Of a DNA stretch of 55,109 nt, positions 8,249 through 17,421 are shown in pieces. The position numbers were made by a program, and so were the translations under genes. Position 1 is the first letter of the stretch; the number at the start of each line of letters is the position of its first letter. The notes under the pieces are model-generated. The model made no database searches, was not told where the DNA came from, and saw only the letters and a list, made by a program, of their open reading frames with translations. The DNA is from JANNYA01 sp031422315. GTDB taxonomy: Bacteria > Pseudomonadota > Gammaproteobacteria > Xanthomonadales > SZUA-5. The stretch is from NCBI GenBank assembly GCA_031422315.1, contig JANOQN010000010.1, positions 1-55,109 of the forward strand, in the 5' to 3' direction.

Positions 8249-10567
8249 CTACCCCGGCAAAACCACCACACACTGCTCACTCAAACTCAAATGCAAACAC
8301 GCTCCCCGTACACCTGGATTTGCCAAGCGCCAGCTAGCAATGGCGTTGACGATATTTTGCTCGATCGCGCGCTGCAGGGGGCGCGCGCCGTATCGCGCAT
8401 CGAAGCCAGTTTTTACCAGTAGATCAACGATCGCTTCATCCCAGCTCAGCGTAAGCTGATGCGCAGCTAGACCCTCGCGGTTTTGTAGGTCAGCTAACTC
8501 TTTTTCGGCAATGCTGCGCACGCTGCTGGCATCCAGTGCATGAAACGGCACGACTGCGTCTAAGCGATTGAAGAACTCGGGCCGGAAGAATTTGCTGACC
8601 GCGCTGCTGGCATCTGCGGTATTGCTGTGAAAGCCTGCGCTCGCTTTTAGATTGCCGCCAATATTGGAGGTCAAAATAATAATCGCGGAGCGAAAATCAA
8701 AGCGGTGCCCGTATGGATCAGTCAGGCGGCCTTCGTCTAGCACGCCAAGCATGAGATCAAAAATATCCGGGCTGGCTTTTTCAATTTCATCAAATAGCAG
8801 CACCGAAAACGGCTGTGCGTCGACTTGCTGCAACCAGCGCGCGGGCTGGCCCTGTTCCGCGCTCAAAAAACGCGCGGCGGCGTCAAAACCTTGGTATTCG
8901 CTCAAATCCAGCCGTATTAGCCGAGCTTCGCTCTGTGCGCTGGCATCGGCGGCGAAACAATAGCGCGCCAATGCTCTGGCGAGCGCGGTTTTTCCGGTGC
9001 CGGTCGGCCCAGAAAACAGCAGCACGGCCACCGGGCGAGTCGGGTCATTGAGCCCGGCTTTGAGGGTAATGACGCCTTGGGCGGTTGCGGCAACTGCCGC
9101 TTGCTGCCCAATTACGGAGCTGGCCAGCGCAGCGTGTACGTCGGCAAACGCGAGCGGTAGCTCATCTTGCAGCAGCGTCAGTGGCAGTCCGCTGAGCTGG
9201 GCAAATTCTTGATAAATACGCGCACGATCAACGCGTTCGGTTTTTGCGCAACGCGCCATTTTTCGAAGGAATCGCACAGCCGGGCCTGGAATAACGGCTT
9301 GCGGCAAAAAACGCGCGAAAAGATTAAATATGAGATCGGGAATCGTGTTGCGAAGCCTGCCAGCGCCGGCATGATGCGCTAGCGCATCGCCGGTTTCGCT
9401 GGAAGCATTCGGCACGCTTTGAGTGCTACTACTGCCTAAGGAAACGGCCACTTCGCGCAGCACTGCAAGCCCGTTGACGGCATCAAAAGCAGGCACGACT
9501 AGCTGCTCAAATTGATCTAGCAAGCCGGGCAGCAAACGCCTGAGCGCCTGTACTTCCTCGGCCGTGGCCTCCGCCACCATGCGCAGCTCGCCGCGCTGCA
9601 AATAGGGCAGCAAAAACGCACCGACGCTGCTCTCAGGGCTATCGCCGCCGGTGCGAATCAGCTCCAACAAACTATCCGCCGCCAGCTGGCCTTGCACTAT
9701 GGCAAGCGCGGCAATCATGGCTTCGACGCGTTCTTCCCACTGGCCCAAATAGCGCATCCCAGCGATTACGCGCGCACCGCTCACGCGCCAAAAGCGATAG
9801 TCACGCAGCCCATGCAGCTGCTCATCATTGTTACTGCGCATGGCTTTGCGAACGGCCTCACTGAGCAGCGTGGTTTTGCCCACGCCGCGCGGCCCAACCA
9901 GCAAAATATTGCCTCGGCTAGCACTCAAACGCTGCGCTAGATCAGCTGAGCTCTGCTGCCTACCGAAGGCTGCGCCAAAACTGCGCCGGTCCTTTAATAG
10001 TGGCTCAGCAACCTCAAACAGCACGCGTAAATCGCCGCGCTGTTCGGGCGCCATGCGGGCAAAGTTTCGCAGCTTGACGCTCACGGAAATAAATTCGACG
10101 TTGTAAAGCGTCGGCGGCAACCGCTGTGCCAGTTCCCAAGGCGTTTGCGCGCGCAGTGCTTCGGCGGCATAGTGTTCGATAAGCCCGCGCAGCTCAGAAT
10201 CCTGATCAAAGTTAAAGCTCAGTCCCAAATGCGGCTGCACGCACAGCTTATAGCCGTACTCACTTTCCAAACGCACGCAAGGAATTTTGACGCTGATAGA
10301 CTGCCCCACCGGCACCGTGCGTGGGCCATCTTGATAGCGCGGTCTAGCTTTGACGCGCACGCTGATACTGCTTGCCTGTTCCCAATCGCTTTCAATGCGC
10401 CAATCGGCGTGCTCCAGCAGCCAGTGCGCCAAATCAGTCAGCTGATTGCGCACACCCGCTAAATCGCAATCGAGCGCAGTGGCCACTTCGCTATCGCCCA
10501 AAATAACGCCAAAATGCATGCCTTGGCTGTTGCTCCAGGTGGCAATCGGTATGCGTACTTGGCTCAT
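8249..10567 (-). CDS. Divergent Clp/Hsp100-like double AAA+ ATPase (triad member 3)
   Basis: A 772-residue protein. Residues 1-200 are a unique N-terminal region. The first AAA+ domain has Walker A GPRGVGKTT (about 224-232) and a ClpB-like pore segment GMRYLGQWEER, but no recognisable Walker B acidic pair. The second has Walker A GPTGTGKTA (about 520), Walker B VLLFDEIEKA (about 589), the arginine-finger region FRPEFFNRLD and sensor-2 GARPLQRAIEQ. The GYVG pore loop of Clp second domains is missing. The ClpB middle coiled coil and the Clp N-domain are also absent. It ends soon after the second AAA+ domain, unlike its two upstream partners. The start overlaps the stop of the preceding ATPase gene (ATGA), so the two are translationally coupled. 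Confidence 0.75.
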   Translation of the reverse strand: MSQVRIPIATWSNSQGMHFGVILGDSEVATALDCDLAGVRNQLTDLAHWLLEHADWRIESDWEQASSISVRVKARPRYQDGPRTVPVGQSISVKIPCVRLESEYGYKLCVQPHLGLSFNFDQDSELRGLIEHYAAEALRAQTPWELAQRLPPTLYNVEFISVSVKLRNFARMAPEQRGDLRVLFEVAEPLLKDRRSFGAAFGRQQSSADLAQRLSASRGNILLVGPRGVGKTTLLSEAVRKAMRSNNDEQLHGLRDYRFWRVSGARVIAGMRYLGQWEERVEAMIAALAIVQGQLAADSLLELIRTGGDSPESSVGAFLLPYLQRGELRMVAEATAEEVQALRRLLPGLLDQFEQLVVPAFDAVNGLAVLREVAVSLGSSSTQSVPNASSETGDALAHHAGAGRLRNTIPDLIFNLFARFLPQAVIPGPAVRFLRKMARCAKTERVDRARIYQEFAQLSGLPLTLLQDELPLAFADVHAALASSVIGQQAAVAATAQGVITLKAGLNDPTRPVAVLLFSGPTGTGKTALARALARYCFAADASAQSEARLIRLDLSEYQGFDAAARFLSAEQGQPARWLQQVDAQPFSVLLFDEIEKASPDIFDLMLGVLDEGRLTDPYGHRFDFRSAIIILTSNIGGNLKASAGFHSNTADASSAVSKFFRPEFFNRLDAVVPFHALDASSVRSIAEKELADLQNREGLAAHQLTLSWDEAIVDLLVKTGFDARYGARPLQRAIEQNIVNAIASWRLANPGVRGACLHLSLSEQCVVVLPG

Positions 10568-13500
10568 GGGCTGGGCTCCGAAAGTCTTTCCAACGTTGCC
10601 GCTAGCGCCAAATTAAGCGCTGCTGGCAGCGGCAAATGCGCCAGCCAAAAATCGAGATACTCATTGGGTTTACTTTGACTTGCCAAGCGCAGATTGCTGC
10701 GCAAATCAACAAAGCCGTCAGTAGTTTGCTTTCGAATAATGATGGCTGAGGCGTCCTCGTCAGGCGCGTTAATTTCTTTTCGACTTGCTAGTCGGCTCAG
10801 CTGCAAGCCTGATTCTGGCAAGCTAAGCGTCCAGCCTTGCGCAACTTGCAAAAGCGCATCCAAGGCAAAGCCTTCAATGTGTAGTGCTGCGGACCTGCTT
10901 GTTTCGCTATCGCCGATATCGCTTGGCGCGGCCACTAAATGCGTTTGCTGGCAGCCAGGCAAAAGCTTTAGCGCCTCGGCCATGTTGGCTAGCAATCCGC
11001 CGGCAGTTGCATCGGTACCAAGCGGCGTCGGCAGGCGTACGAAATTCAAAAATCGCGTTTCAAGCTCGACGTTTGCATTCAACAAAATCGCAAACCAGCT
11101 GATCGCACTAATGAGCATGCGAAGATTATCTTGCAGTATTAACGCTTCACGCGTGGGCCCGGCACTGCTAAAGCCTTGCGCTGCGCTTGCTTCAGCGCTA
11201 CCAATCTCCGACAGCTGCGAAATCAATGCCTCACCCTGCTTAGCACGCGCACCTGCACCGGCGTATTCGCTGCGCGCTGAACTCGCGCGCGCATGCACTA
11301 GCTTGTGCGGCCTGCCGAGTGGTTTCCCGGTTTGCGCCCTTGTCAACCGTTCCAAAGCGCGCTGCACATAACTTTGCTGTTCGCGGCAAGCAAAATAATG
11401 CTGCGCTTTGCTGGAGATCGCACCTAAAGCAATGCTGCCGCTAGCGCTCATCGCATCTAGTTGAATTTCAAATTGTGCTAGCAGATCGGTACACGCATCG
11501 AATACGTCAGCTAACTGATCCAGAGATACGATGTGCCGAAAATCAGCCACGGTGCGCGCCGCGTAGGCGAACTCTTCTAGCGCAATGCTCAAGCTTTCTG
11601 CTACGCCAGTCAGCGTAATGCGCAGCGGCTGGCGCACATTAAGCACTGACAAATAGCGTGCCAGCGGCTGCACCAGCGCGCGTTCAATGCCGCGCTTGAT
11701 CGCACGCGCGCCTAAGTTAGGATCCTGCCCAATTTGTGCGAGTGCGGCGATCGCAGAGGATTCTAGCGCAACCAAACAATGGCGCGCGCGAATGCCTGCA
11801 CGCGCCAGCGCTTGCTGCACAAGTAAAGTGGTGATCTCGCGCAGCTCGCTGGCGTTGAAGGGGCGAAAGCCGATGACATCATCTAAGCGATTAAAAAATT
11901 CAGGCCGGAAGAATTTTTTAGCGGCGTCCTGATAGAAATCTTGCTGGTGCGCCAGCGCGGTAAAGCCCAACTGCACACCGGCTTCCCGCGCGCCCAAATT
12001 GCTGGTCATTAAAATAAACGCCCGCGTAAAATCAGCCACGCGTCCATGCGCATCGGTCAATCGGCCTTCGTCCAGAAGCGACAGCAACAAGTCAAACACT
12101 TCTGGATTGGCCTTTTCGATCTCATCAAACAGCACCACGCTGGTGGGCTGGCGGCGAATGGCAGCAGTCAATATGCCATCGGGCTGTGCCCAAGTACCAA
12201 CCAGACGCGCAGCATCGCCAAACTCGGAGTATTCGTTCAAATCAATACGAATAAGCGCATCGACATTCGGGCTAACCAGCTTTGCCAAGGCTTTCGCACA
12301 CTGCGTTTTACCCACGCCAGTCGGGCCTAGCAACAGCATCACCGCGAGCGGCCGCTTCGGATCGTTCAAGCCAGTTTTACAGCGCAGCACAGCATTCGTC
12401 AGTGCGCTGATGGCACTGGCTTGACCTTTAAGATACTGACGTAGCTGGGCTTCAATATCAGCTGCAAGCAGCGTTTTCCGTGCGTCAAGCAAATCCAAAC
12501 TCAAGCCGAGCCTCTGCGAAAAATCTTGGGTGACATCATCACGGGTAATGCGCGCTTTCGCTGGCGCGCGTGCGGCCAACCTGCGCAGCTGATCAGCGAC
12601 GTTGCCCGGAAATTCGCGCTCCCCGGCATAGCGTGTGCATAGCTCCACAGCACACGGCACAGCGTGCAGATCAAACTGAATGTCGTGCGCCATGGATAGC
12701 TCACGCGTAAGCGCTGCCAACACAGCCCAGCGCTTAGCATCCGGCAGCGGATGCACCGGCTGCACCTGCCACAGATCAGCAAAATCACGGCGGCGTTCGC
12801 GCAGCACGCGCCAGGTTTCTGGCGTCATTTCTGCGAGCGCGTGCACTTGGCGTTTCTCCAGCCAGGGCAGCAATAAATCGCCGACCGTTAGGTCACTTCC
12901 AGAATGCTTGCCCGCGCTAAATAGTGCCAATACGTCGTCAAAATATAAAATCAGATTGCGCTGTTCGGCGTACTTTAAAATGGCTAACAGGCGCGCTTCC
13001 CATTCGCCTAGATAGCTCATACCGCTGATCAAACGCTGCGGTGAAATCAGCCAAATGCGCGGCTGTAGCTTCGCGTCTGCTGCTAGCTTCATCAAGCGAA
13101 TTGCTTCAAAAATCACCATGGTTTTACCTACGCCGCTAGCGCCTAGCAAAAGCTGCGCTTCGCGCTTTGGGCTTAGCCACGCTTGCATGAGCCGTAGCGC
13201 TTCGTTTTGTATGCCGATGCCGCGCGGCATACCTTCCAAGTAGTTCGCATTCAACTGCCGCCCGACTTTGCTAAGCTCAGCTGCGCCATCGGGCTGGCGA
13301 TCAGCACCACCCATGCCCGCAAGATCAAGCTTGCCGGCCTTGACGGACGCTTGCGTTGGATTGATGTCCAGCTCCAGCAGGCTCAAGCGCACTTGGCAAT
13401 CATCTGGAATTGCCAAATCGTCAAACTCGATATAGTTACCCGCCTGCGTAAAATTTTCTTGAGCCTGAGTAGTGCTGCTTTTGCGGGCTTGTTTTAGCCA

Positions 13501-13911
13501 TTGACTCATTACCAGCGGCAAACGCTCCGTCATGTGTTCAAGGCTGTCAATCTCAATGTGCGCGTGCGGCAATTTTGGGGTAAACAGCAGCAAGCGATCC
13601 AGCGCACGGTAGCTGATCCAAATAAAATCGCCAACCCGCTCACGCTCGCCATCATGTACGCGCAGTTTCAAACGATGGCTTTGATAATTCGGCAAATCGA
13701 GCCACGGCAGCAAGCCATCATGATCCGGCGCGCGCGATAGCGCCAGCAACTTTTGCTGCAGCTCGTTTTGCAAATTGCCTAGTGCGCGTTCGACACTTTG
13801 CGCGCGCACGATGGGCGCGGCAAAAAACAGCGGCTGTGCGCTGGCGCTGGGCACTGCATTGGCATCCTTAGCACGGGTTATTTCGATATAGAGCGGAATA
13901 ATGACCACCAT
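10564..13911 (-). CDS. Divergent Clp-like double AAA+ ATPase with release-factor-like tail (triad member 2)
   Basis: A 1115-residue protein. After a unique N-terminal region (1-220) comes a ClpB-type D1 domain with Walker A GASGVGKTM (about 257), pore segment GMSYLGEWEAR and an altered Walker B, LILYFDDV (DD in place of DE). D2 has Walker A GPTGVGKTQ (about 529), Walker B VVLFDEIEKA (about 592), FRPEFFNRLD and GARAIKRGIERAL. It has LVGTWAQPDG where Clp proteins have the GYVG pore loop. Residues 780-1115 are not Clp-like. About 950-1040 aligns by eye with the matching tail of the upstream ATPase and, more weakly, with the PCRF domain of release factors. The ATG directly follows the TAA of the upstream gene (TAAATG). 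Confidence 0.75.
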   Translation of the reverse strand: MVVIIPLYIEITRAKDANAVPSASAQPLFFAAPIVRAQSVERALGNLQNELQQKLLALSRAPDHDGLLPWLDLPNYQSHRLKLRVHDGERERVGDFIWISYRALDRLLLFTPKLPHAHIEIDSLEHMTERLPLVMSQWLKQARKSSTTQAQENFTQAGNYIEFDDLAIPDDCQVRLSLLELDINPTQASVKAGKLDLAGMGGADRQPDGAAELSKVGRQLNANYLEGMPRGIGIQNEALRLMQAWLSPKREAQLLLGASGVGKTMVIFEAIRLMKLAADAKLQPRIWLISPQRLISGMSYLGEWEARLLAILKYAEQRNLILYFDDVLALFSAGKHSGSDLTVGDLLLPWLEKRQVHALAEMTPETWRVLRERRRDFADLWQVQPVHPLPDAKRWAVLAALTRELSMAHDIQFDLHAVPCAVELCTRYAGEREFPGNVADQLRRLAARAPAKARITRDDVTQDFSQRLGLSLDLLDARKTLLAADIEAQLRQYLKGQASAISALTNAVLRCKTGLNDPKRPLAVMLLLGPTGVGKTQCAKALAKLVSPNVDALIRIDLNEYSEFGDAARLVGTWAQPDGILTAAIRRQPTSVVLFDEIEKANPEVFDLLLSLLDEGRLTDAHGRVADFTRAFILMTSNLGAREAGVQLGFTALAHQQDFYQDAAKKFFRPEFFNRLDDVIGFRPFNASELREITTLLVQQALARAGIRARHCLVALESSAIAALAQIGQDPNLGARAIKRGIERALVQPLARYLSVLNVRQPLRITLTGVAESLSIALEEFAYAARTVADFRHIVSLDQLADVFDACTDLLAQFEIQLDAMSASGSIALGAISSKAQHYFACREQQSYVQRALERLTRAQTGKPLGRPHKLVHARASSARSEYAGAGARAKQGEALISQLSEIGSAEASAAQGFSSAGPTREALILQDNLRMLISAISWFAILLNANVELETRFLNFVRLPTPLGTDATAGGLLANMAEALKLLPGCQQTHLVAAPSDIGDSETSRSAALHIEGFALDALLQVAQGWTLSLPESGLQLSRLASRKEINAPDEDASAIIIRKQTTDGFVDLRSNLRLASQSKPNEYLDFWLAHLPLPAALNLALAATLERLSEPSP

Positions 13912-16900
13912 TTAGCCCTGCCCCGCTGATTGGCCTGAGGATTGATCTGCAGCTTGCGATTGATCAATCTGATCAATCGCGCGCGCAAGCGCCGCGCGTG
14001 CCAGTGTGCTGATTTCCAGCTGCACCGGGGCAAGCCGCCAGGGCGCGCGACTAGGCTCGCTTTGGCTATCAAACAGCTCCTGCTTTTCCACTTGAAACGC
14101 ACGCCGACGCGGCGCTGTGATCGAAGTCAGCGCGCCTGCTTTGGCAAGTTCACTGCGCGCTTGATAGTGAACGCCCGCCGGTTCAACCAACGCAACCCGT
14201 TCAAGGCCTTGTTCTTTGACCGGCTTGTAAAAATGCAGGCCAAATTCACCGGCAAATAGTGGGCCAAATAGGTCGCCGCGCAGCTCCAGCACTACGCCTA
14301 AAACGTGCGCCAATTGACTGGTGAATATGCGCTCGGGCTTCTCGAACTTCGCCACCTCAAGCATGCGCGGGCTGGCGTTGCTAGGCTTGCCGCTTGCGCT
14401 AGCCACGCGCTCAATCACGCTGATAATTTCCAAACTGCCAGCTTGGGCTAAACAGATCGCTCGGTACGCCAAAAGTAGCTCTTGCAGCCAGCTAGCGTGT
14501 TCACTGCACACGGCAAACCGAAGCGTATCGGGCTGCCGGAAGCCGACGCGGAAAATCACTCGTTTTAGCGCATTCAATCGCTGCTCGAGCGCAGCTAGCT
14601 GCGGCGCTAGCGCCGCTGCAGCCTCATCCTGATTTTGCCCATACACGCTATCAATCTGCTGCCAATATTCAGCACTGAGCCTATCTTCCAGCGCAAAGGT
14701 TTGCTCGCGCAGCGCCGCCAGTTCAGCCAGCGGCGCTGCAATCGAGCTTTCACGCTTGAGATCAAGCGGATCAGGCTGCTGGCGTTTTTTTTGCGCGCGC
14801 CGCATGCGCACATTCAGCAGTGTCAGCTCATCTGCCAAGCTATTTTTCCGATCACTGCATTGCAAGGCTTCAAGCTTGCCGCGCAGCAGTTGTACGCGCT
14901 GAATCGGCAGCTGCGTGCTTGCGTCTAGTTTGGCACTGGTATTGTTGGGCGCAGGGTTGATGTGCAGCTGCCCAGCGTTTGCATCAATTAGCCAAGTGAG
15001 CGTTTGCGTGCTTTGCATTTCACTTCGTGACGTCATGCTAAGCGCCTGTGCTAAGGGCAGCACCAGCAATTTTTCTACGCTGCGCTTAAGCGCGCGCGCG
15101 CCATAATTCGGATCAAAACCCTGATCACTCAGCAGTGCAATCGCAGCTTTACTGGCACTGAGCTGCACGCCGCGCGTGCGCAGCCCTTCTCTAGCGTTCA
15201 AGCGCTGCACTTCACGCTCAGCAATGGCGTGGATATGCGCAGCGCTAAGCGCGGCAAACGGAATAATCGCGTCGAAGCGGTTGTAAAGCTCAGGCCGCAC
15301 GAAGCTCTGTAGTGCCGCCTCAAAGTGCTGCTGAGCGCTCGCGGTATTGCTGCCAAATCCGATACTGGCTCGGCTCGCCTGCTGCGCGCCCAAGTTCGAC
15401 GTCAGCAACACCACCGCGTTGGAAAAATCGGCAACTCGGCCCGAGCCATCGCTCAAGCGGCCTTCGCCCAGCAGCTGTAGCAGCAGATCAAAAAAACTCG
15501 GATGCGCTTTCTCGAACTCATCCAGCAGCAAAACTGAAAACGGCTGCTCGCGAATTTTCGCGGTCAGCAGACCTTCGCTGCTGCCAAACGCGGCGCTGCC
15601 AATTAAGCGCTGCACCGCACCGGCATCGCTGGCTTGCGATAGATCGAAGCGGGTCAAGCGGGTACTGCTGGAGAATAAAAACTCCGCCAGCGCCTTGGCG
15701 ATTTCGGTTTTACCGGTGCCGGTTGGGCCAATCATCAGTAAGCTAGCTAATGGTTTTCCAGGTCGGTGCAATTGCGCTTTGATTTGCGCGATGCGATCCA
15801 CCACGGCGCTTACCGCTTTATCTTGCCCCAGGACGCGCGCGCTAAAAAACTGGATTACGTCGCTGCGGACAAACGTTTGCGCGTCATCCAAAAGCAACGC
15901 AGGCAGCCCGCTTTCGCGCTGAAATGCCTGGGTAACTTCAGCCACGCTTAAATGCGTATCGGCGGCAAGCGTGCTGCATAACGCACGAAGAAAACGCAAC
16001 GCGCGTGCAGGCTGCGCAGCATAGCTGGCGTAGCGCCGGTGCAACCTAGCCAGCCAGTTTAGCGCTGCAGCCGAAGCACCCGCGCGCGCATCCCCCAGCA
16101 AGTGCGCGCAGTCCGCTGTCAAAATGGCATCGCTGCGGGCGCTATCTGGCGCGGCGATCATGTGTACGTGAAACGCGGCAACTAAACCGGGCTCAGCGCG
16201 CTCAATCGCCAGCAGCTGCTCGGGCGTGCATTCGGCCAGCACGGTAATGGTGCCCTGAGCAATCTCACGGCGCAAAAATCCGGCAATGCTTTGCTCGCCC
16301 GCGTGGGTTTTGCCCACCTGCATCAGCTCATGTAGCTGGCCTAGGTGCAAAATCGTAGTCTTTGCTTTTGCCAACTCCCGGCACAATTCTTGGCAACGTT
16401 TTTGCCACATGCCAAAGCCGCTTTGCCCAGCCACCAAGCGCGCTCCGCTAGTTTGCCAAAGGCTGTGCTCTAGCATGCCAAAGTCCTGCTTGCGCTTCGC
16501 CAATGCGCAGACCAACGTGGTTTTACCGCAGCCTGCAGGCCCCACGAGCAACACGCTGCGCGCTGAGGCACCGCTCAGCAATTCCGCTAGTTTTGCCAGA
16601 TCGGCATCTAGGCACCACCCCGGCACCTTCGCGAGGCTCAAATCTTGCGCCGCGTCGGCTAATACCGATTTGGCCAGCGGCTTGTCTTTGGCCTGGTCGC
16701 GCTGCTTGGCACTCAATAGATCTAACGCCAAATGAGCGGGCTCGGCAATGCTAAATCGCAAGCGCGCCAGTTGCGCCAAGCGCATCAATCCAACCCGTGC
16801 CGATTTGCGGGTCAACCAAAGCTGCGCATTTTGCACCAGCTGCGCAGACATCGCCTCAGGCGTCTCAGATAAAATATGCAAACCCAACGCGGGAATTGCG

Positions 16901-17253
16901 CCGTGGCATCGATCCGGGCTTTCTTGCCACTGAAAAGCGTCCAAGGTAAGCGTGACAGGGCTAATCCAATCCGCGCGCAGCAGGCTGGCAGCCGACCGCG
17001 TTTTCGGCGGTGCCAGCACGATCTCAAGCACCAGCGCAGTAATCGGATCCGGCAGCGCCGCACGATAAAGCCCGAGCGCCGCCACATTTTGCGGATCCCG
17101 CCAAAGCAGCTGTAGCTCATCCAACAGCACCCGGCGCGCTTTATCTTCACGCGCGCCCAAGCGCGAAACTTCACGCGGACCGAGCGGGCGCAAATACACA
17201 AACTCATCAAATTCACATCGGAGTATTTGCAACGTCAAAGGCAAAGCGGGCAT
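13912..17253 (-). CDS. Divergent Clp-like double AAA+ ATPase with coiled coil and PCRF-like tail (triad member 1)
   Basis: A 1113-residue protein and the first gene of the triad. Residues 1-210 are unique. D1 has Walker A GPAGCGKTT (about 238), a pore segment with Phe (GQSGFGMWQ) and a lost Walker B (LHLGQLHEL where ClpB has a DE pair). D2 keeps Walker A GPTGTGKTE (about 509), Walker B VLLLDEFEKA (about 574), VRPELYNRFD and GARALKRSVEKL, but lacks the GYVG pore loop. Residues 780-900 are predicted coiled coil. Residues 900-1028 resemble a release-factor PCRF domain: WLQELLLAY, then VVLELRGDLFGPLF and GEFGLHFYKPV, comparable to the RF pattern ending in GVHR. No GGQ peptide-release motif is present. 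A promoter and palindrome lie just upstream. Confidence 0.75.
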   Translation of the reverse strand: MPALPLTLQILRCEFDEFVYLRPLGPREVSRLGAREDKARRVLLDELQLLWRDPQNVAALGLYRAALPDPITALVLEIVLAPPKTRSAASLLRADWISPVTLTLDAFQWQESPDRCHGAIPALGLHILSETPEAMSAQLVQNAQLWLTRKSARVGLMRLAQLARLRFSIAEPAHLALDLLSAKQRDQAKDKPLAKSVLADAAQDLSLAKVPGWCLDADLAKLAELLSGASARSVLLVGPAGCGKTTLVCALAKRKQDFGMLEHSLWQTSGARLVAGQSGFGMWQKRCQELCRELAKAKTTILHLGQLHELMQVGKTHAGEQSIAGFLRREIAQGTITVLAECTPEQLLAIERAEPGLVAAFHVHMIAAPDSARSDAILTADCAHLLGDARAGASAAALNWLARLHRRYASYAAQPARALRFLRALCSTLAADTHLSVAEVTQAFQRESGLPALLLDDAQTFVRSDVIQFFSARVLGQDKAVSAVVDRIAQIKAQLHRPGKPLASLLMIGPTGTGKTEIAKALAEFLFSSSTRLTRFDLSQASDAGAVQRLIGSAAFGSSEGLLTAKIREQPFSVLLLDEFEKAHPSFFDLLLQLLGEGRLSDGSGRVADFSNAVVLLTSNLGAQQASRASIGFGSNTASAQQHFEAALQSFVRPELYNRFDAIIPFAALSAAHIHAIAEREVQRLNAREGLRTRGVQLSASKAAIALLSDQGFDPNYGARALKRSVEKLLVLPLAQALSMTSRSEMQSTQTLTWLIDANAGQLHINPAPNNTSAKLDASTQLPIQRVQLLRGKLEALQCSDRKNSLADELTLLNVRMRRAQKKRQQPDPLDLKRESSIAAPLAELAALREQTFALEDRLSAEYWQQIDSVYGQNQDEAAAALAPQLAALEQRLNALKRVIFRVGFRQPDTLRFAVCSEHASWLQELLLAYRAICLAQAGSLEIISVIERVASASGKPSNASPRMLEVAKFEKPERIFTSQLAHVLGVVLELRGDLFGPLFAGEFGLHFYKPVKEQGLERVALVEPAGVHYQARSELAKAGALTSITAPRRRAFQVEKQELFDSQSEPSRAPWRLAPVQLEISTLARAALARAIDQIDQSQAADQSSGQSAGQG

Positions 17254-17281
17254 AGATCAACGTAATGGCAAAGGCGCCGTG

Positions 17282-17320
17282 ATCATACCAATGCCGTCAA
17301 CTTATTAACCCTAACGTTAG
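17282..17320 (-). promoter_or_regulatory. Putative promoter and palindromic operator of the ATPase triad
   Basis: Read on the minus strand, TGGTATGAT (extended -10, core at 17287-17282) lies about 30 bases before the triad start, with a weak -35, GGTTAA (17310-17305), at 17-base spacing. Directly upstream of that -35 is the perfect ten-base palindrome CTAACGTTAG (17311-17320), well placed for a dimeric regulator. The 168-base gap 17254-17421 contains nothing else I recognise. Confidence 0.4.
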
Positions 17321-17421
17321 TAAAGCCACACGCAGAGTTTGGGCAAACGAGCGGTATAGGCTGCCAGAACTTATTGCAGATGCCAGAGTATATTTTTGGC
17401 GAACCCTCCGTCCGGGCGCTT

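Noticed and set aside
10694..11371. 225-codon plus-strand frame inside the second ATPase gene
   Set aside because: It is antisense to a gene with clear AAA+ motifs and has Ser/Ala/Cys-rich shadow composition.
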